From: Aotearoamyces nothofagi
Lineage: Eukaryota; Ascomycota; Leotiomycetes; Leotiales; Tympanidaceae
Reading direction: 5' to 3'
Assembly: GCA_015345905.1 (NCBI GenBank)
Contig: JADDTR010000017.1
Span: 558,001 to 622,000, forward strand
DNA: 64,000 bases
Made by a program: the position numbers and the translations under genes. Positions within the stretch are counted from its first letter, which is position 1. Every line of letters starts with the position of its first letter. Under the pieces are notes generated by a model that ran no database searches, was not told where the DNA came from, and saw only the letters and a list, made by a program, of their open reading frames with translations. Below are positions 1 through 12,877 of the stretch, piece after piece.

Positions 1-363
1 AAGTCTCGGAATACACCTGGCCGTGCGATGTAGCATCACAGTCGAGAAGTATGTAGTACAGGAGCGAGAGTTTGGTATGATCTGCGGCAGTCCCAGAAAC
101 AATGACTTGATGGAGATTTCTCAAGTCTGTATTTGATTTCGGAGGATAGTGTTTCGCAGCTAAAGTGGTGATATGTCAGCCCTAAAGACGATTCTATTCG
201 CTATAACACTTACGTCTTTTGAATTCGAGAAGTTTGAGGACCTTATCGACAAACAGGCCTTCTAACCTCTTCCTGTGCGACTCAATGGCCTGCACCGTGG
301 AATCATCATAAGAGTGCTCTGGATCGAAGTCAAACAGGTCGTCAAAGTTATGATAGTCGAACA
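1..363 (-). CDS. ELYS-like nuclear pore assembly protein, N-terminal part (partial)
   Basis: The gene runs off the left edge, so only its first ~103 codons are visible. Exon 1 is 214-363, a 54-nt intron spans 160-213 (donor GTAAGT, acceptor TTTAG), and exon 2 is 1-159. The start MFDYHNFDDLFDFD, the basic stretch SHRKRLEGLFVDKVLKLL and the following YPPKSNTDLRNLHQ and DHTKLSLLYYILLD segments resemble the conserved N-terminus of fungal ELYS-domain proteins, which act in nuclear pore assembly. That match is from memory of the family and not from an alignment. The gene is divergent from SMC4 and shares a ~340-bp intergenic region with it. The coding call is firm; the family name is moderate. Confidence 0.65.
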
Positions 364-700
364 TTTTGGCTTAGAGCTTAGGTGGATATGACGGACCTCA
401 GGTGCGTGGCTGGAGAAGTACCTGAGAGTTTGCGATTTCGATTCCAGCCTTGCGCTAGTGACCCTCGCGAAAGCTGGTGGTTGCGATTGTTTTGATCAGC
501 CTTATATTAGAACTACAACAACTCGACAATCGATTTCTGGGCTTTATGCAGTAGGGCGACGCGTAAAACCTTGACATATTCCCAATTCCTTTACTCTGGC
601 AACCATTCTTCAATTTTAAAGCTCTCGATGCCACTGTGATCGCGTTCACCAAGACCGCTAACTGATATAAACAAACCCGTCACAGACCCGAAATCAGAAC
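364..700. promoter_or_regulatory. Divergent promoter between ELYS-like gene and SMC4
   Basis: This 337-bp region separates two divergently transcribed genes, so it should carry both promoters. It contains a perfect MCB hexamer ACGCGT at 559-564, about 137 bp upstream of the SMC4 start. No other gene is visible in it. Confidence 0.6.
559..564. promoter_or_regulatory. MCB-like site (ACGCGT) upstream of SMC4
   Basis: ACGCGT is the MluI cell-cycle box bound by MBF (Mbp1/Res-type factors) in yeasts. Here it lies 137 bp upstream of the SMC4 ATG. The hexamer also occurs by chance elsewhere in the window, inside several coding exons, so position and not presence is the argument. Confidence 0.4.
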
Positions 701-3700
701 ATGTCGACAGAATCACCCACTAGACCAGCGAGAAGGGCGGCAGCTCGTCGAAAGGTTGTTGAGGAATCATCGGATGAAGATGAGCTGATGCAGAGCACTA
801 TGAAGGTGAAGGTGGAGGACAACGAGGACGACTTTACACCAGCACCCCAACGAAGTCCTCGAAGACAGACCCAATCGAGGAGGAAGACCACGAACTCAAT
901 TGCTACAACCCCGCGTACCTCTGGAAGAACCAGGAAAGGCTTGACGAGCGAAAATATTGAGCCTTCTGAGCTCTTTGATCCTGAGCAAAGCACACAATTA
1001 GAACCGGAGTCACCATCTAAAAGAGCGTCACCACGAAAGAGGAAGAGTGCCCCCACACGAGGCGCACGTTCGTCCGCTACCCCGGATCTACCACCACCAT
1101 TACCAACTCCACAACAATCTATGTCCCCCGAGCCAACAGAATTGCATGGCACACCGCTAGGTGATATAACACTCACTATCAATGAGCGCCCTCGGACAGC
1201 CGACAGTCAGGCCTCGGCGGTTAAGCCTATTAAAGCCTTGGACACAATTCTTGAAAACCCTATGGATATCGTGCTAAAGTCAAGGTCTATGGCCGCTCCC
1301 GTTGTGGAAGACACTGGACCCAAAGCTCGTACTGTTATTACACATCTTGTACTCACAAACTTCAAGAGTTATGCAGGCCGGCAAGAGGTTGGCCCTTTCC
1401 ATGCCTCATTCTCATCGGTTGTCGGACCCAATGGATCTGGAAAATCCAATGTCATCGACTCCTTGTTGTTCGTATTTGGATTTAGGGCCAGCAAGATGAG
1501 ACAGGGGAAGATCTCGGCGTTGATCCATAATTCTGCCGCATTTCCCGATCTTGACCACTGCGAAGTAGCCGTTCACTTTCAAGAAGTCATGGACTTGGTG
1601 TGTTCTTTTCCTTTGAGTTCCAGGTCATATACTAATGTGCCATAGCCGGCTGGTGAACACGAAGTCATGCCAAACTCGGACCTTGTCATTTCAAGGCGAG
1701 CATTCAAGAATAATGCTAGCAAATACTATATCAACGGGAAAGAATCTAATTTCACAGTAGTCACAACTTTGTTACGTGACCGAGGCGTGGACCTCGACCA
1801 TAAACGATTCCTCATTCTCCAGGGAGAAGTTGAATCCATAGCTCAAATGAAACCGAAAGCTGCCAACGAGCATGACGATGGCTTATTGGAATATCTAGAA
1901 GACATAATTGGAACATCCAAATATAAGACTCCTATAGAAGAGTCTGCAGCGGAAGTTGAAACCTTTAATGAGGTCTGTGTCGAAAAGAGCGGTCGGGTGC
2001 AGCATGTTGAAAAGGAGAAGAACGCATTGGAAGACAAGAAAAACAAGGCACTTGCTTTCATCAAAGATGAGAACGAGCTCACTATGAAACAATCCTCACT
2101 CTATCAAATATATATTGATGAGTGTGGAGACAATATCGCCGTCACGGAAGAGGCCATTGGGCAGATGCAGACGCAGCTTGATACGGAGCTTGAGAAACAC
2201 CAGGGCAACGAGGCCGGAATCAAGCAGTTAGAGAAGCAGTATAAGAAGGGTCAGAAGGAGTGTGACACACTCGACAAGGACATGCAGGCCATTCTCAAAG
2301 AAATGGCCCAATATGACCAGGAGCATGTCAAATTTGAGGAGAAGCGAAAGTTCTTGACGGGGAAACAAAAGAAGCTTGAGAAAAGCCTGAGCACGTCAGA
2401 AGCTGCTTCCTCGGATGCTAGCTTAACAATTGAAGCTTGTACGCACGAGATCGAGCAGTCAGCTAATGAAATGGCCACCTTGGAGAAAAGGATGAAATTG
2501 GAAGAGAAAGAGCTTGCAGCCATTCGAGATAGCCTTAAGGGTAAGACTCAAGCATTTTCAGATCAAATTGCCAGCAAGCAGAAATCGCTTGAACCATGGA
2601 ACGAAAAAATCAACCAAAAGCAGTCAGCAATCGCGGTGGCTCAGAGCGAACTGGCAATTCTGCATGAGAAGGCCAATGCAGGTGCTGTTGCGTTAGAGGA
2701 GACTCAAGCGAAGATCGTAGGCATCGAGCAAGGGCGTGTTGCTAAACTTACCGAACTCGAAGAGTGTAAAATCCAGAAGGCAAAGCTAGAAAAAGATGTT
2801 ACCAAGACGCAATCCGAGTTAAGCAGGCTCAGCCAAAAGGAGTCCGGAATTCGAGCACAACTTTCTGGAGCTAGACAGAAAGCTGATGAAGCTCGTGCAA
2901 GCTTGTCGAATACCCAGACTCAGGGAAATGTCTTGACCGGCCTAATGAGATTGAAAGACTCGGGCCGGATAGATGGTTTCCATGGCCGTCTCGGCAACCT
3001 GGGAACGATCGATCAAAAGTATGATATTGCAATATCAACAGCATGCGGTGCACTGGACAACTTCGTGACCGATACGGTGGAAGGAGGACAACAGTGTATT
3101 GAGTACTTGCGTAAAACTAACCTCGGCCGAGGCAACTTTATGTGCCTTGATAAACTTGGAAACCGCGACCTATCACCAATCAATACTCCCGAGAATGTTC
3201 CTCGGCTTTTTGACTTAATTAAGACTAAGAACGACAAATTCTTGCCCGCCTTCTATCACTCACTTCAGAACACCCTGGTCGCTACGGATCTAGCTCAGGC
3301 TAATCGAATTGCATATGGCGTGAAGAGATGGCGCGTCGTTACCCTCGATGGTCAGCTTATTGACAAGTCTGGTACTATGTCTGGAGGCGGAAATACCGTC
3401 AAGAAAGGCTTAATGTCGTCAAAGCTTGTGGCTGACACCTCAAAAGAGCAAGTTTCCAAGCTTGAGGTAGACCGAGATGCTCTCGAGCAAGAATTTCAAA
3501 CATTCCAGGAACATCAGAAAGAACTAGAGTCTAGTCTCCATACCCTCAATGACCAGATCCCTCGGCTAGAGACTAAAATGCAGAAACTTAGACTTGAGGT
3601 AGAGAGTTCTGCGAGGAATCTTGCTGATGCCCAACGTCGGGTGAAAGAGCTTAGCAAGGAGCACCAACCGTCTCATACAGACGATAATCGTATTGCCTCC

Positions 3701-5053
3701 CTCGAAAAGGAAATATCCAAACTCAATAAAGAGGTCGGAAAGCTGCATGGCGAGACCATCAGTGTTGAAGACGAGATCAAAGCATTACAAGATAAGATCA
3801 TGGCAGTTGGTGGTGAAAAATTACGTGCGCAGAAGCTTAAGGTCGATAGCCTGAAGGAGCAGGTTGATGCATTAAATGAAGCTGTCTCCTCTGCAGAGGT
3901 CAAGAAGGCCAAAGCAGAAAAGCAGAAAATAAAGCATGAGAAGGATCATGTTAAAGCCACCAAAGAACTAGAGGTGGCGATTGCTGACCTACAAAGGCTT
4001 GAAGAAGAAATCCAAGCTGAGAGTTCTAATGCCGATGGTTCTCAAAAAAGAGTAGAAGAAGCTCAAGAAGCCCTCTGCAATAAAAAGAAGGAGCTCTCTA
4101 CTCTCAAAACTGAACTCGATGAGAAGACTGCCGAACTTAATGAGACTCGCGCCGTTGAGATCGAAATGCGTAACAAACTTGAAGAGAATCAGAAGGTTTT
4201 AGCAGAGAACCAAAAGCGCCTGCGATACTGGAATGACAAGTTTGGCAAGCTCGCATTGCAGAACGTGAGTGACCTTGGCGAGGAGATAGATTCAGAGGAG
4301 CTTCCGATTCATACAAAGGATGAGCTGGCAGATATGAGCAAGGAGTCTTTGAAGGCAGAGATTGCTGTTCTTGAGGAGAAAACGCAGAATGTCAACGTCG
4401 AGCTAGGAGTTCTCGCAGAGTATCGCCGTCGAGTCGAGGAGCACGCCGCCAGGAATACCGATCTACAGAGTGCTATTGCCCAGCGTGACACGGCAAAGAA
4501 ACGTTGTGATGACCTTCGTCGTCTCCGTCTTGAAGGGTTCATGGAAGGTTTTAGTACAATTTCACTACGGCTGAAAGAAATGTATCAGATGATCACGATG
4601 GGTGGCAATGCCGAGCTTGAATTGGTGGACTCCCTTGATCCATTCTCTGAAGGCATCCTTTTCAGCGTTATGCCGCCCAAAAAATCATGGAAGAATATCT
4701 CAAATTTGAGTGGTGGCGAGAAGACTCTGAGCAGTTTAGCACTAGTGTTTGCCCTCCACCACTACAAACCCACGCCATTATATGTAATGGACGAGATTGA
4801 TGCGGCTCTCGACTTCAGAAATGTAAGTTGATAAATTTTAGATGTCCTTAAGAAGAGAAGCACTAATAATGTTTAGGTATCGATCGTTGCAAGTTATATA
4901 AAGGAACGGACGAAGAACGCACAATTTATTGTAATTTCCCTCAGAAACAACATGTTCGAGCTCGCAGCTCGACTGGTTGGTGTGTACAAGGTCAACCACA
5001 TGACTAAGAGCGTCACAATCGAGAACAGAGATTACATCACAGGGCGGGTTTAG
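701..5053 (+). CDS. SMC4: Condensin subunit SMC4 (Cut3)
   Basis: Structural maintenance of chromosomes ATPase, a core condensin subunit paired with SMC2 in mitotic chromosome compaction. Exons are 701-1597, 1646-4822 and 4877-5053, giving 1416 aa. The N-terminus (about 1-210) is a long basic, Ser/Pro-rich extension typical of SMC4. Walker A is GPNGSGKS at residues 242-249. Long coiled coils flank a hinge (around VLTGLMRLKDSGRIDGFHGR and GTMSGGGNTVKKG). The C-terminal head has the signature LSGGEKTLSSLALVFALHHY followed by Walker B YVMDEIDAALD. The final exon completes the head with SIVASYIKERTKNAQFIVIS. The start is the first ATG after a non-coding leader and matches family length. An MCB-like site lies upstream. 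Confidence 0.97.
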
Positions 5054-5517
5054 GGGTTTCCGTTTGAGCAAGGCGGCGGTTGGCGTTGGGGCTTTTGATT
5101 GGTTGGTTGGAGATCTTGTATTAATTTATGAATATAATGACCCGTGTTAAATCACTTGCTCTCCCTGTTACTGTTGCGACTGATTATTGCCATTATATAA
5201 TGACCAGAGCGAAAACAAATCATGCACCTTCAGACTATTGGGCAGATGAGTTCAAAGTCACTCGGAAGTTGGCTTGCGGTTGGAAATAGCATTACGAACA
5301 ATCTCATCTTTCTCATGCGATCACTCTCCTGAATGTATGCTTCCTTAGCAAGTATATAATTTTTCTTCATGGTGGCTTTATTTGTGATTCATGAATGCCT
5401 CCTGTTTTTGGACACTAAACTATCGCAAATGGCAGAAAGCCAGAACATCAAGAGGGTATTTCCATCCGCCATAGTCCTACATAACGCCCATTTCAAACCT
5501 CTCCATCATTGTCTCTC
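5054..5517. other. Convergent intergenic region, SMC4 / LRR-like gene
   Basis: This 464-bp AT-rich stretch lies between two convergent genes and should hold their 3' UTRs and terminators. I see no gene, tRNA or repeat here; an open frame beginning near 5369 overlaps the antisense of the next gene. Confidence 0.6.
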
Positions 5518-7768
5518 TCACTTCCCCCCAAACGTCTTCAGCATATCACTTAACTTCTGCTTCTTGCCAGTGCGCATGCGACCAAGGCTTCCCCCGCCTT
5601 CTCCACTTCTCTTTGCTAAACTCGTTCTGTCAACGCCACTCTCGCCACCGGTCGGTAATCTGTCGTCGGGTACCAGTAGACCGTCTTCTGTCGTTAACTT
5701 TCCTTTGTCGACTCGGGATGCATTGGGGAAGAGACGGATAAAGGCTAGGCCAGTCATGCCTACATAGCCGACTTCGGTGTGCTGAGACTGAGAGAGCGAT
5801 GGGGAACCACTGCTCAAATCTTGATACATTGGCTGATGAATGTTGTCTCCAAATGATAGCTCCACTGATTCGTCGGTCGGTCCAATGCGGAGACAGGCCA
5901 TGGGAACACCGTTCACTATGTCCTCGTCTGTGTCCGTTTCAACAAGAGCTTCACATGTAGATATTCCCTCGGCTCTCAGATCCTCGTTATCCCTGATCTC
6001 GCCAAGTTTAGCAAAGGAAGTAAAACTCTTGAATTCCCACGATGGACGCGCTGTCGATTGGCAGAAGAGTCGATAGTCTAGTGAGAGCCAGCGAAGATGA
6101 CTTTCACTAGTGCTGGTTAATTTGATATGGGTCTCGACTAGAGGGTCAACCCGGAAAGCAAGTGGATTAGCATCGGAGCTTCTTGTCCTATGCGAAGTCA
6201 GGTTAACCACGGTGTTTTCGTAGGCGTCTCTAGTGAGCGGAGTGACCGGAACCCCATCCCATAGTGGATTACAAACCGGTCTTCGCATGAGCTGTGGCCG
6301 CATTCCAAGCTCTTCTCGGAGCCTCTGAACCTTTCGAAGGGTTTCAACCTCCAGATGCGCCATGACATTGTTGTCAGCGATAGTTTTCCAACCTAAACGT
6401 CCGGCATCTCGTGTTGCTGAGCCTGTAAAACCACAACACTTTACATCGAACACACCCAGAGCTTTAAAGCTGCTGATATATTTGAGCGATACGTTGGTTA
6501 TCTCATCATGGCCCCACAACTTCAAGATTCTGAGGACTGAGAAGGCGCCCTTCTCCACGGCCCCTTCACTCCACGCTCGGACTAGACGATCTCCCACTCC
6601 TGGAAATGGCTCATACGCATTTCGAGAGGCCTTCAGCCCGCTGAAGTTGATGATCTCTAGCACACCCAGATTTGGAATATCTGCTAATTTGACCAAATCG
6701 GATAATGGGTAGCTCATTGTGATGGAAAGGTATGATATGAAGGTAAAGGATGGGGAGATTAGTGGGGTAGTGTATATGGGCAGCGGAGATTCAGGGAACT
6801 TAATGGCTTGGCGATACCTTAAGACTCCCATTGTACAACCCTCTTCCTGAACGAGTATCTTTGAGAAGAGTGTCCATGCATGGAAGTTTAACATACACCT
6901 ACAATATGGCATGTCAGTATCTCAACTCAACACTGCTCTGATGCGACAAATAAAGGCTAAAATGCACAAGCAAATTGCAGACAAAACTCAAGCACCAAAT
7001 ATCGACGAACCTCGTGTTGATATCTTTCCACAGGTGTTGAACGATAGGCACTGGTAGTCTCTCGATCCCATCTGGTGGGATATGCTCAAGATTTCGGAGG
7101 ACAGATTCTGCGGCAATTCTCTGCAATGATCGCGCGCCTTTCCTGCCATTAGGGCGTGGACATCTCTCTTCTTCTACCAATTTCAGATACGCCGTATCAT
7201 GACAGGCGTATTCTGGCCCAATGACGGTCCGGACAGCTTTATGCCACTGCCGGTCGGTGGCAGGCGTTACATTTGAATCTTGAAAAACAAGACCGGAGAG
7301 CTGGTCATACATGGCGTCCTCCCATGGAGCAACAACAGTCCGATTGCTTGCAAACGTTTCGCCGATAATTGGCAAGAATGTTCTGCCGTTAACTGGCGGG
7401 GAGGTTTCACCGTTTGCTGGCAGGGAGGCTTCGTCGTTAACTGGTGAGAAGATTCCGCCGTTGACTGGCGAAAAGGTTCTGTCGTTAACTGGTGAGAAGG
7501 TTTTGCCGACAACTGTCGACAGCTTTCTGGCCTCTTTGGCCTCTCTGGCAGCCTTCTTGCATGGTCCGAGGCAGCTCATCTGGAAGGGCGCGTTAAACGG
7601 GTATACTTCGGGTAATATTCGGTTGTCACGATACGGACGATAAGAAGGCGGTGAATACCGGCAGATCTGAATAGGTACATACCTTTGTTCTTTTTGGAGG
7701 AAAAACTGATTGCTGAGAGGGAAATTCAAGGATGGGATGCTTAAACAAGGTGTGCTGTCAATGACCAT
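5518..7768 (-). CDS. Conserved fungal LRR-like (RNI-like) protein of unknown function
   Basis: I do not recognise a characterised family. Exon 1 is 7011-7768, a 112-nt intron is 6899-7010 (donor GTTCGT, acceptor TGTAG), and exon 2 is 5518-6898; the spliced frame gives up to 712 aa. The start is uncertain: ATG at 7768 or an internal ATG at 7579, before MSCLGPCKKAAREAKEARK. Residues after that form six imperfect 8-residue units of the type SPVNGRTF, encoded by a 24-bp tandem repeat. The middle has a Cys-containing helix-rich segment (VIGPEYACHDTAYLKLVEEE). The C-terminal half has leucine-rich spacing (LVKLADIPNLGVLEIINFSG, AFSVLRILKLWGHDEITNVS) suggesting LRR or RNI-like folds. It ends in a basic, Gly/Ser-rich tail. 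Confidence 0.75.
7360..7510 (-). repeat. In-frame 24-bp tandem repeat, about six degenerate units
   Basis: The + strand shows repeated blocks built on ccgttaactggcgaaaagg with 24-bp periodicity. On the minus strand they translate in frame as SPVNDRTF, SPVNGGIF, SPVNDEAS, LPANGETS, PPVNGRTF and LPIIGETF. Units diverge mainly at the last three codons. Because 24 is a multiple of three, copy-number change would keep the frame. Confidence 0.8.
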
Positions 7769-8007
7769 TCAAAGTTTGTCAAGTGAAGTCCAAAGTTGCG
7801 CAGGATATTGGGCACAGAAAGCTGGGCGTGTAAAGTTGCAGGTGTGCAATCGTTATCGTGTGCCGCTAAACCCTTTAGGGCTTTGCGCCCCGATATTGAT
7901 TGTAGCTCAATGACCTCCGGCTCCCGGCTACTTCTGAACATTTATGATTTATTCGTGAGCGAACTGTACATGATCGTACATGATCATGCTGAAGACTCTA
8001 TCTAGCC
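7769..8007. promoter_or_regulatory. Divergent promoter, LRR-like gene / J-protein
   Basis: This 239-bp spacer lies between divergent starts. It includes a short direct repeat, gtacatgatc, twice at about 7968-7987, immediately upstream of the J-protein ATG. No other feature is evident. Confidence 0.45.
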
Positions 8008-8958
8008 ATGCTAAAAAGGTCCAGCACAGTTCTTTCATCGTCCGGCAGTCTACAGGGAATCTACGCTCCTGGCTATACACCGACGACGTCATTATGCCAT
8101 TCCGGATGGCCCCTCATCAAGCGTGAATCCTCCTCAAGGTCACTACACCAAGGGCATCGAGCATTTGCCATCATATCTAGTGGCTACAGCAGAAACAAGC
8201 ATGCGCATATTCCATGGCCAGAAGTTACGTCCGTGAATGCGCTACCCACGCCTTACCAGATCTTCAACCAGAAAAAAGGCTCGCCGTACTCGAAGCATAG
8301 GTTCTATGACCTAGTCAAGCTGTACCACCCCGATCGGCATAATAAGGGTGATAACTCGGCCCATAGCCTTCCATATTCAACCAAGTTAGAGAGATATAGA
8401 TTGGTTGTTGCAGCGAACAGTATTTTATCCGATCCCGTTAAGAAAGGAGCATATGACTGCTACGGAGCAGGATGGAATGGACAGCCTAGTGTTACAACAC
8501 CAAGAGACGCTGAGGGTAACATGGGGACCTGGGGTGCTTATACTGGTAAAGGGTGGGGAGGAGGCCCAGAAGGTCCTAGTCAGAATGCAACGTGGGAAGA
8601 CTGGGAGAAGTGGTATCAAAGGGATGCAAAGGGAAAGCAGGAACCTATATACTTCTCCAACGGCACCTTTGTGTTTTTGATCATCATCTTTGCTACTTTA
8701 GGAGGTATTGGACAAGCCACAAGGGTTGATAACTTCTCGAGCAGTGTCTTGGAGCAGACCGGCTCGTTACATCACGAGATGAGTAAAGAACTCATGCACA
8801 GGCGGAAACAGTCAAATAGCTACGGCAGTAGAGAGGAGAGGGTACAAAACTTCCTAAAGCAGAGAGATCCATTCGCATATAGGAGCACTGAACCAAACAA
8901 GGAGCAATTACCGAATGCTGAAGCGTGCTCTAGTAGTGACATAAGGGATAAGGTATAA
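8008..8958 (+). CDS. J-domain (DnaJ-like) protein, membrane-anchored, Jid1-like
   Basis: Single-exon gene of 316 aa. The J domain spans about residues 80-155, with HPD at 107-109 in DLVKLYHPDRHNKG, followed by helix III/IV (RLVVAANSILSDPVKKGAYD). The N-terminus is basic and Ser-rich with few acids, as in a mitochondrial presequence. A Gly/Trp-rich linker (GAYTGKGWGGGPEG) follows. One membrane segment lies near 219-237 (GTFVFLIIIFATLGGIGQA), and the C-terminal part is charged. This layout fits the yeast mitochondrial Hsp40 Jid1 and its filamentous-fungal relatives; the role would be to stimulate an Hsp70 ATPase at a membrane. The J-domain assignment is secure; the Jid1 link and mitochondrial location are inferred. 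Confidence 0.85.
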   Translation: MLKRSSTVLSSSGSLQGIYAPGYTPTTSLCHSGWPLIKRESSSRSLHQGHRAFAIISSGYSRNKHAHIPWPEVTSVNALPTPYQIFNQKKGSPYSKHRFYDLVKLYHPDRHNKGDNSAHSLPYSTKLERYRLVVAANSILSDPVKKGAYDCYGAGWNGQPSVTTPRDAEGNMGTWGAYTGKGWGGGPEGPSQNATWEDWEKWYQRDAKGKQEPIYFSNGTFVFLIIIFATLGGIGQATRVDNFSSSVLEQTGSLHHEMSKELMHRRKQSNSYGSREERVQNFLKQRDPFAYRSTEPNKEQLPNAEACSSSDIRDKV

Positions 8959-9253
8959 CAAGTGGAATGAAAGATTCTTGATATGGAAAGCGCCATTGGT
9001 GTCCGGAGCGTCAGCTTCATTATGAAGAATTGGATGGATTTTCTAAGAGATGGTTTCTATTTAGCATAGCTGGCGACTTGGCGTTACGTGCTTCCAAATG
9101 ATGTCTTCTACATGAATAAATGAAACTTTGAATTAATACCTGTCTACAGATGCTGAAAAGGTAAATGCCAAGTTTACCGTCAGGAATCGTCATCTCACTG
9201 ACCCAGCCTCATGATTGGAGCTGAACAACGCGCTCGCCTGAAACCTTGTATAA

Positions 9254-10940
9254 TTGAAGCATCGCCACATCATCAAGCTCCACCCAACCTCTACTCCCCT
9301 TATTCAATCCAACATCAACAAACTGGCAAAATTATCAACACCTAGTTTCTACATTCTTGGTAGCTCTGCGATATTTCTTGGATTACTGGCAACTTATTTG
9401 CGTTCCTCGGTTTCGGAGAAAGCTTCACAAGGCCATCTTGATCCGAAGCAAGCCACTATGGGCGGAGGTGACGGATATCGCGCTGTCACATATTTTGTGA
9501 ACTGGGCCATATATGGGAGGAATCACAATCCGCAAGATCTCCCAGCTGAGAAGCTGAGTCATGTTCTTTATGCGTTTGCAAACATCAGGCCAGAGAGTGG
9601 AGAAGTGTAAGTCTAGCTCTCATCGTGTGTTGTGTGCACAGATTCGAAGAGCCACCGTCGCTTCCCCCTTTTTGAGTTTTATTTGTTTCATGAGAACCTA
9701 GTATTTGCTCTGGTGGCTTGAGATGGCATTTTAATTTTCTACTTGTTTAATTTAGACATGCTATAATCATGCATGTTAGTGGTTCTGTAATCCTCGAGTC
9801 CCTTAAGATCACCACTAATACATATTGTAGTTACTTGACTGATCCATGGAGTGACACGGATAAAGTAAGTTAATCGCTTTTCTACAATAATAAGCTCTAA
9901 TATCTCTGCAGCACTATCCAGGCGATAGCTGGAATGATGTCGGCACAAACCTATATGGTTGCCTCAAGCAACTCAATCTCCTCAAAAAGAAACACCGCCA
10001 CCTAAAAGTTCTCCTGTCAATTGGTGGATGGACCTATTCTTCCAATTTTTATCTACCAGCATCTACTTCCTCTGGACGCCGAGAATTTGCCTCTTCGGCC
10101 GTTTCCCTCGTCAAGAACCTTGGATTTGATGGACTAGACGTCGACTTTGAGTACCCTCGAAATATCGAGGACGCTCACAATCTACTACTACTTCTTAAAG
10201 AATGCCGCGAATCCTTAGATGCATATGGTCGCTCTCTTCCTGAAAGGCACCATTTCGAACTGACCATTGCGTGTCCGGCAGGCCCGCAGAACTATGAAAA
10301 GCTGGACCTCAAAGGCATGGACCGTTATCTAGATTTTTGGAATTTAATGGCATACGATTTTGCTGGGTCTTGGGATTCAAAAGCTGGCCACCAGGCGAAT
10401 CTCTTTATATCCAAGAATAACCCTGCCAGCACTCCCTTCAGCGCAGAAACTGCTGTCAAGTATTATCTCTCTCAAGGTATCAAGCCAAGCAAGATTGTAC
10501 TTGGAATGCCAGCTTACGGACGGGCTTTCGAGAACACTGATGGCTTGGGGAAACCATTTAGCGGAATCGGTCAAGGAACGTGGGAGAACGGTGTGCATGA
10601 TTTCAAGAGACTGCCATTGCCGCAGTCCGAGGAGTGTTATGACGAAGATGCGGGGGCAACGTACTGCTACAATCCTGCGAAGAGAGTGCTTGTGTCCTAT
10701 GACACAGTAAATATGGCGAGGAGAAAGGCAGACTGGATCAAGAAGGAAGGAATGGGAGGTGCCATGTTTTGGGAGTCGTCCGCAGACATGACAGAAGAGG
10801 GCAACAGCCTCATCGCTAACGTGGTGGATATACTAGGGGGGAAAGAATATGGAAGAATAGACAGGAAGGAGAATTGTTTGGATTATCCAGAGTCCAAGTA
10901 TGAGAATCTTAAGAACGGATTTCCTGGAGAGTCCTGCTAG
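9254..10940 (+). CDS. Glycoside hydrolase family 18 chitinase
   Basis: Endochitinase-type GH18 enzyme hydrolysing beta-1,4-GlcNAc polymers. Exons are 9254-9606, 9831-9864 (34 nt) and 9912-10940, giving 471 aa; the first intron is 224 nt, long for this genome. The substrate-barrel strand is [13 protein letters not shown], and the active-site motif DGLDVDFE (DxxDxDxE) is at about 202-209, with the catalytic Glu present. Later conserved parts are [19 protein letters not shown] and [12 protein letters not shown]. The N-terminus has one hydrophobic segment ([18 protein letters not shown], about 32-49) that could be a signal anchor. An alternative start at 9458 ([10 protein letters not shown]) would give a protein without it. 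No chitin-binding module is visible. Likely role is cell-wall remodelling or chitin use. Confidence 0.93.
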
Positions 10941-11285
10941 ATAGTTGTGAAAAATGAAATAGGGATGTTGTCCGGTTCTAGTATACTTCCATATCCAGAG
11001 CCATTTTCGAGTGAATAATCCGCAACTGACGAAACATGTTTTTATCAACAATTTAATGGCATATGATATCTGATTGAACAGAACTACTATGTGCCCGTGG
11101 TTACACTAAATGCATTATAGGTAGTATCACGGCCCGAGAGTATAAAGCAGGCAAATTTGAAGTCACATCATGATAACACGATACAACTTGGCTTGGCTTC
11201 AGCAACTGCAATGGCATTATGATCTAGGATACATGATGCATATTTGACGCTGCTTCATCCGTAAAGTCCCCCTTTCCACGTGCAT
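10941..11285. other. Convergent intergenic region, chitinase / ubiquitin-S27a
   Basis: 345 bp between two convergent stop codons. It is AT-rich and should hold both 3' ends. No gene or repeat seen. Confidence 0.6.
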
Positions 11286-12233
<948 letters not shown>

Positions 12234-12877
12234 ATGGTTAAGAAGCGCGCGTCCAAGTACGAATTTTCCCCTCCGTTCTCTATCGCAGCGACTGTAAGAA
12301 TGCTAGGACTGATTGTTGGACTGTAGTGGACGTAACAAGAATGGCCGTGGCCATGTCAAGCCCATCAGATGCAGCAACTGCTCGCGATGCACACCCAAGG
12401 ATAAGGCAATAAAGAGATTCACCATCCGTAACATGGTTGAATCTGCCGCTATTCGTACGTCACCTCTCCTCACCCATTCCGCAAAGGTCTTGCTCTGTCT
12501 GGTAGATATTTTGGAAGCAAGGACCTAGGCTGGTACTAGATACATTTCAGGAGCTTACGCTGACTCAATGGCTATATAGGTGATATCTCGGACGCATCTG
12601 TATTCCCAGAATACACCGTTCCCAAGATGTACCTCAAGTTGCAGTACTGTGTCTCTTGCGCAATTCACGGCAAGATTGTCCGGTACGTTACGCCTTGAGA
12701 TGAACCTTGGTCGAACTTCCGTAAGTCAAGTAAGAACAGCAGGGCTAATGAATTTCTTACAGTGTCCGTTCCCGCGAAGGCCGCCGCAACCGTGCTCCTC
12801 CCCCACGTGTTCGCTATAACAAGGATGGAAAGAAGGTCAACCCCAACCAGGCTGGTGCCAAAACTGTTCAGGCTTAA
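12234..12877 (+). CDS. RPS26: 40S ribosomal protein S26 (eS26)
   Basis: Small-subunit ribosomal protein near the mRNA exit channel. Four exons, 12234-12256, 12327-12454, 12580-12682 and 12763-12877, give 122 aa. The sequence starts [20 protein letters not shown], carries zinc-binding cysteines in RCSNCSRC and [13 protein letters not shown], and ends in a basic tail with [14 protein letters not shown]. Introns after the first few codons and inside the body are typical of fungal ribosomal-protein genes. The gene is expected to be co-expressed with the divergent ubiquitin-S27a gene. Confidence 0.97.

Noticed and set aside
694-1182. 162-codon frame antisense to SMC4 exon 1
   Set aside because: It is a shadow of Ser/Pro/Arg-rich SMC4 codons; the sense frame has clear homology and this one has none.
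7360-7510. Regular 24-bp spacing resembling a CRISPR-like array
   Set aside because: The units are contiguous, lack spacers and are in frame within a gene of a eukaryote; they are a coding tandem repeat.
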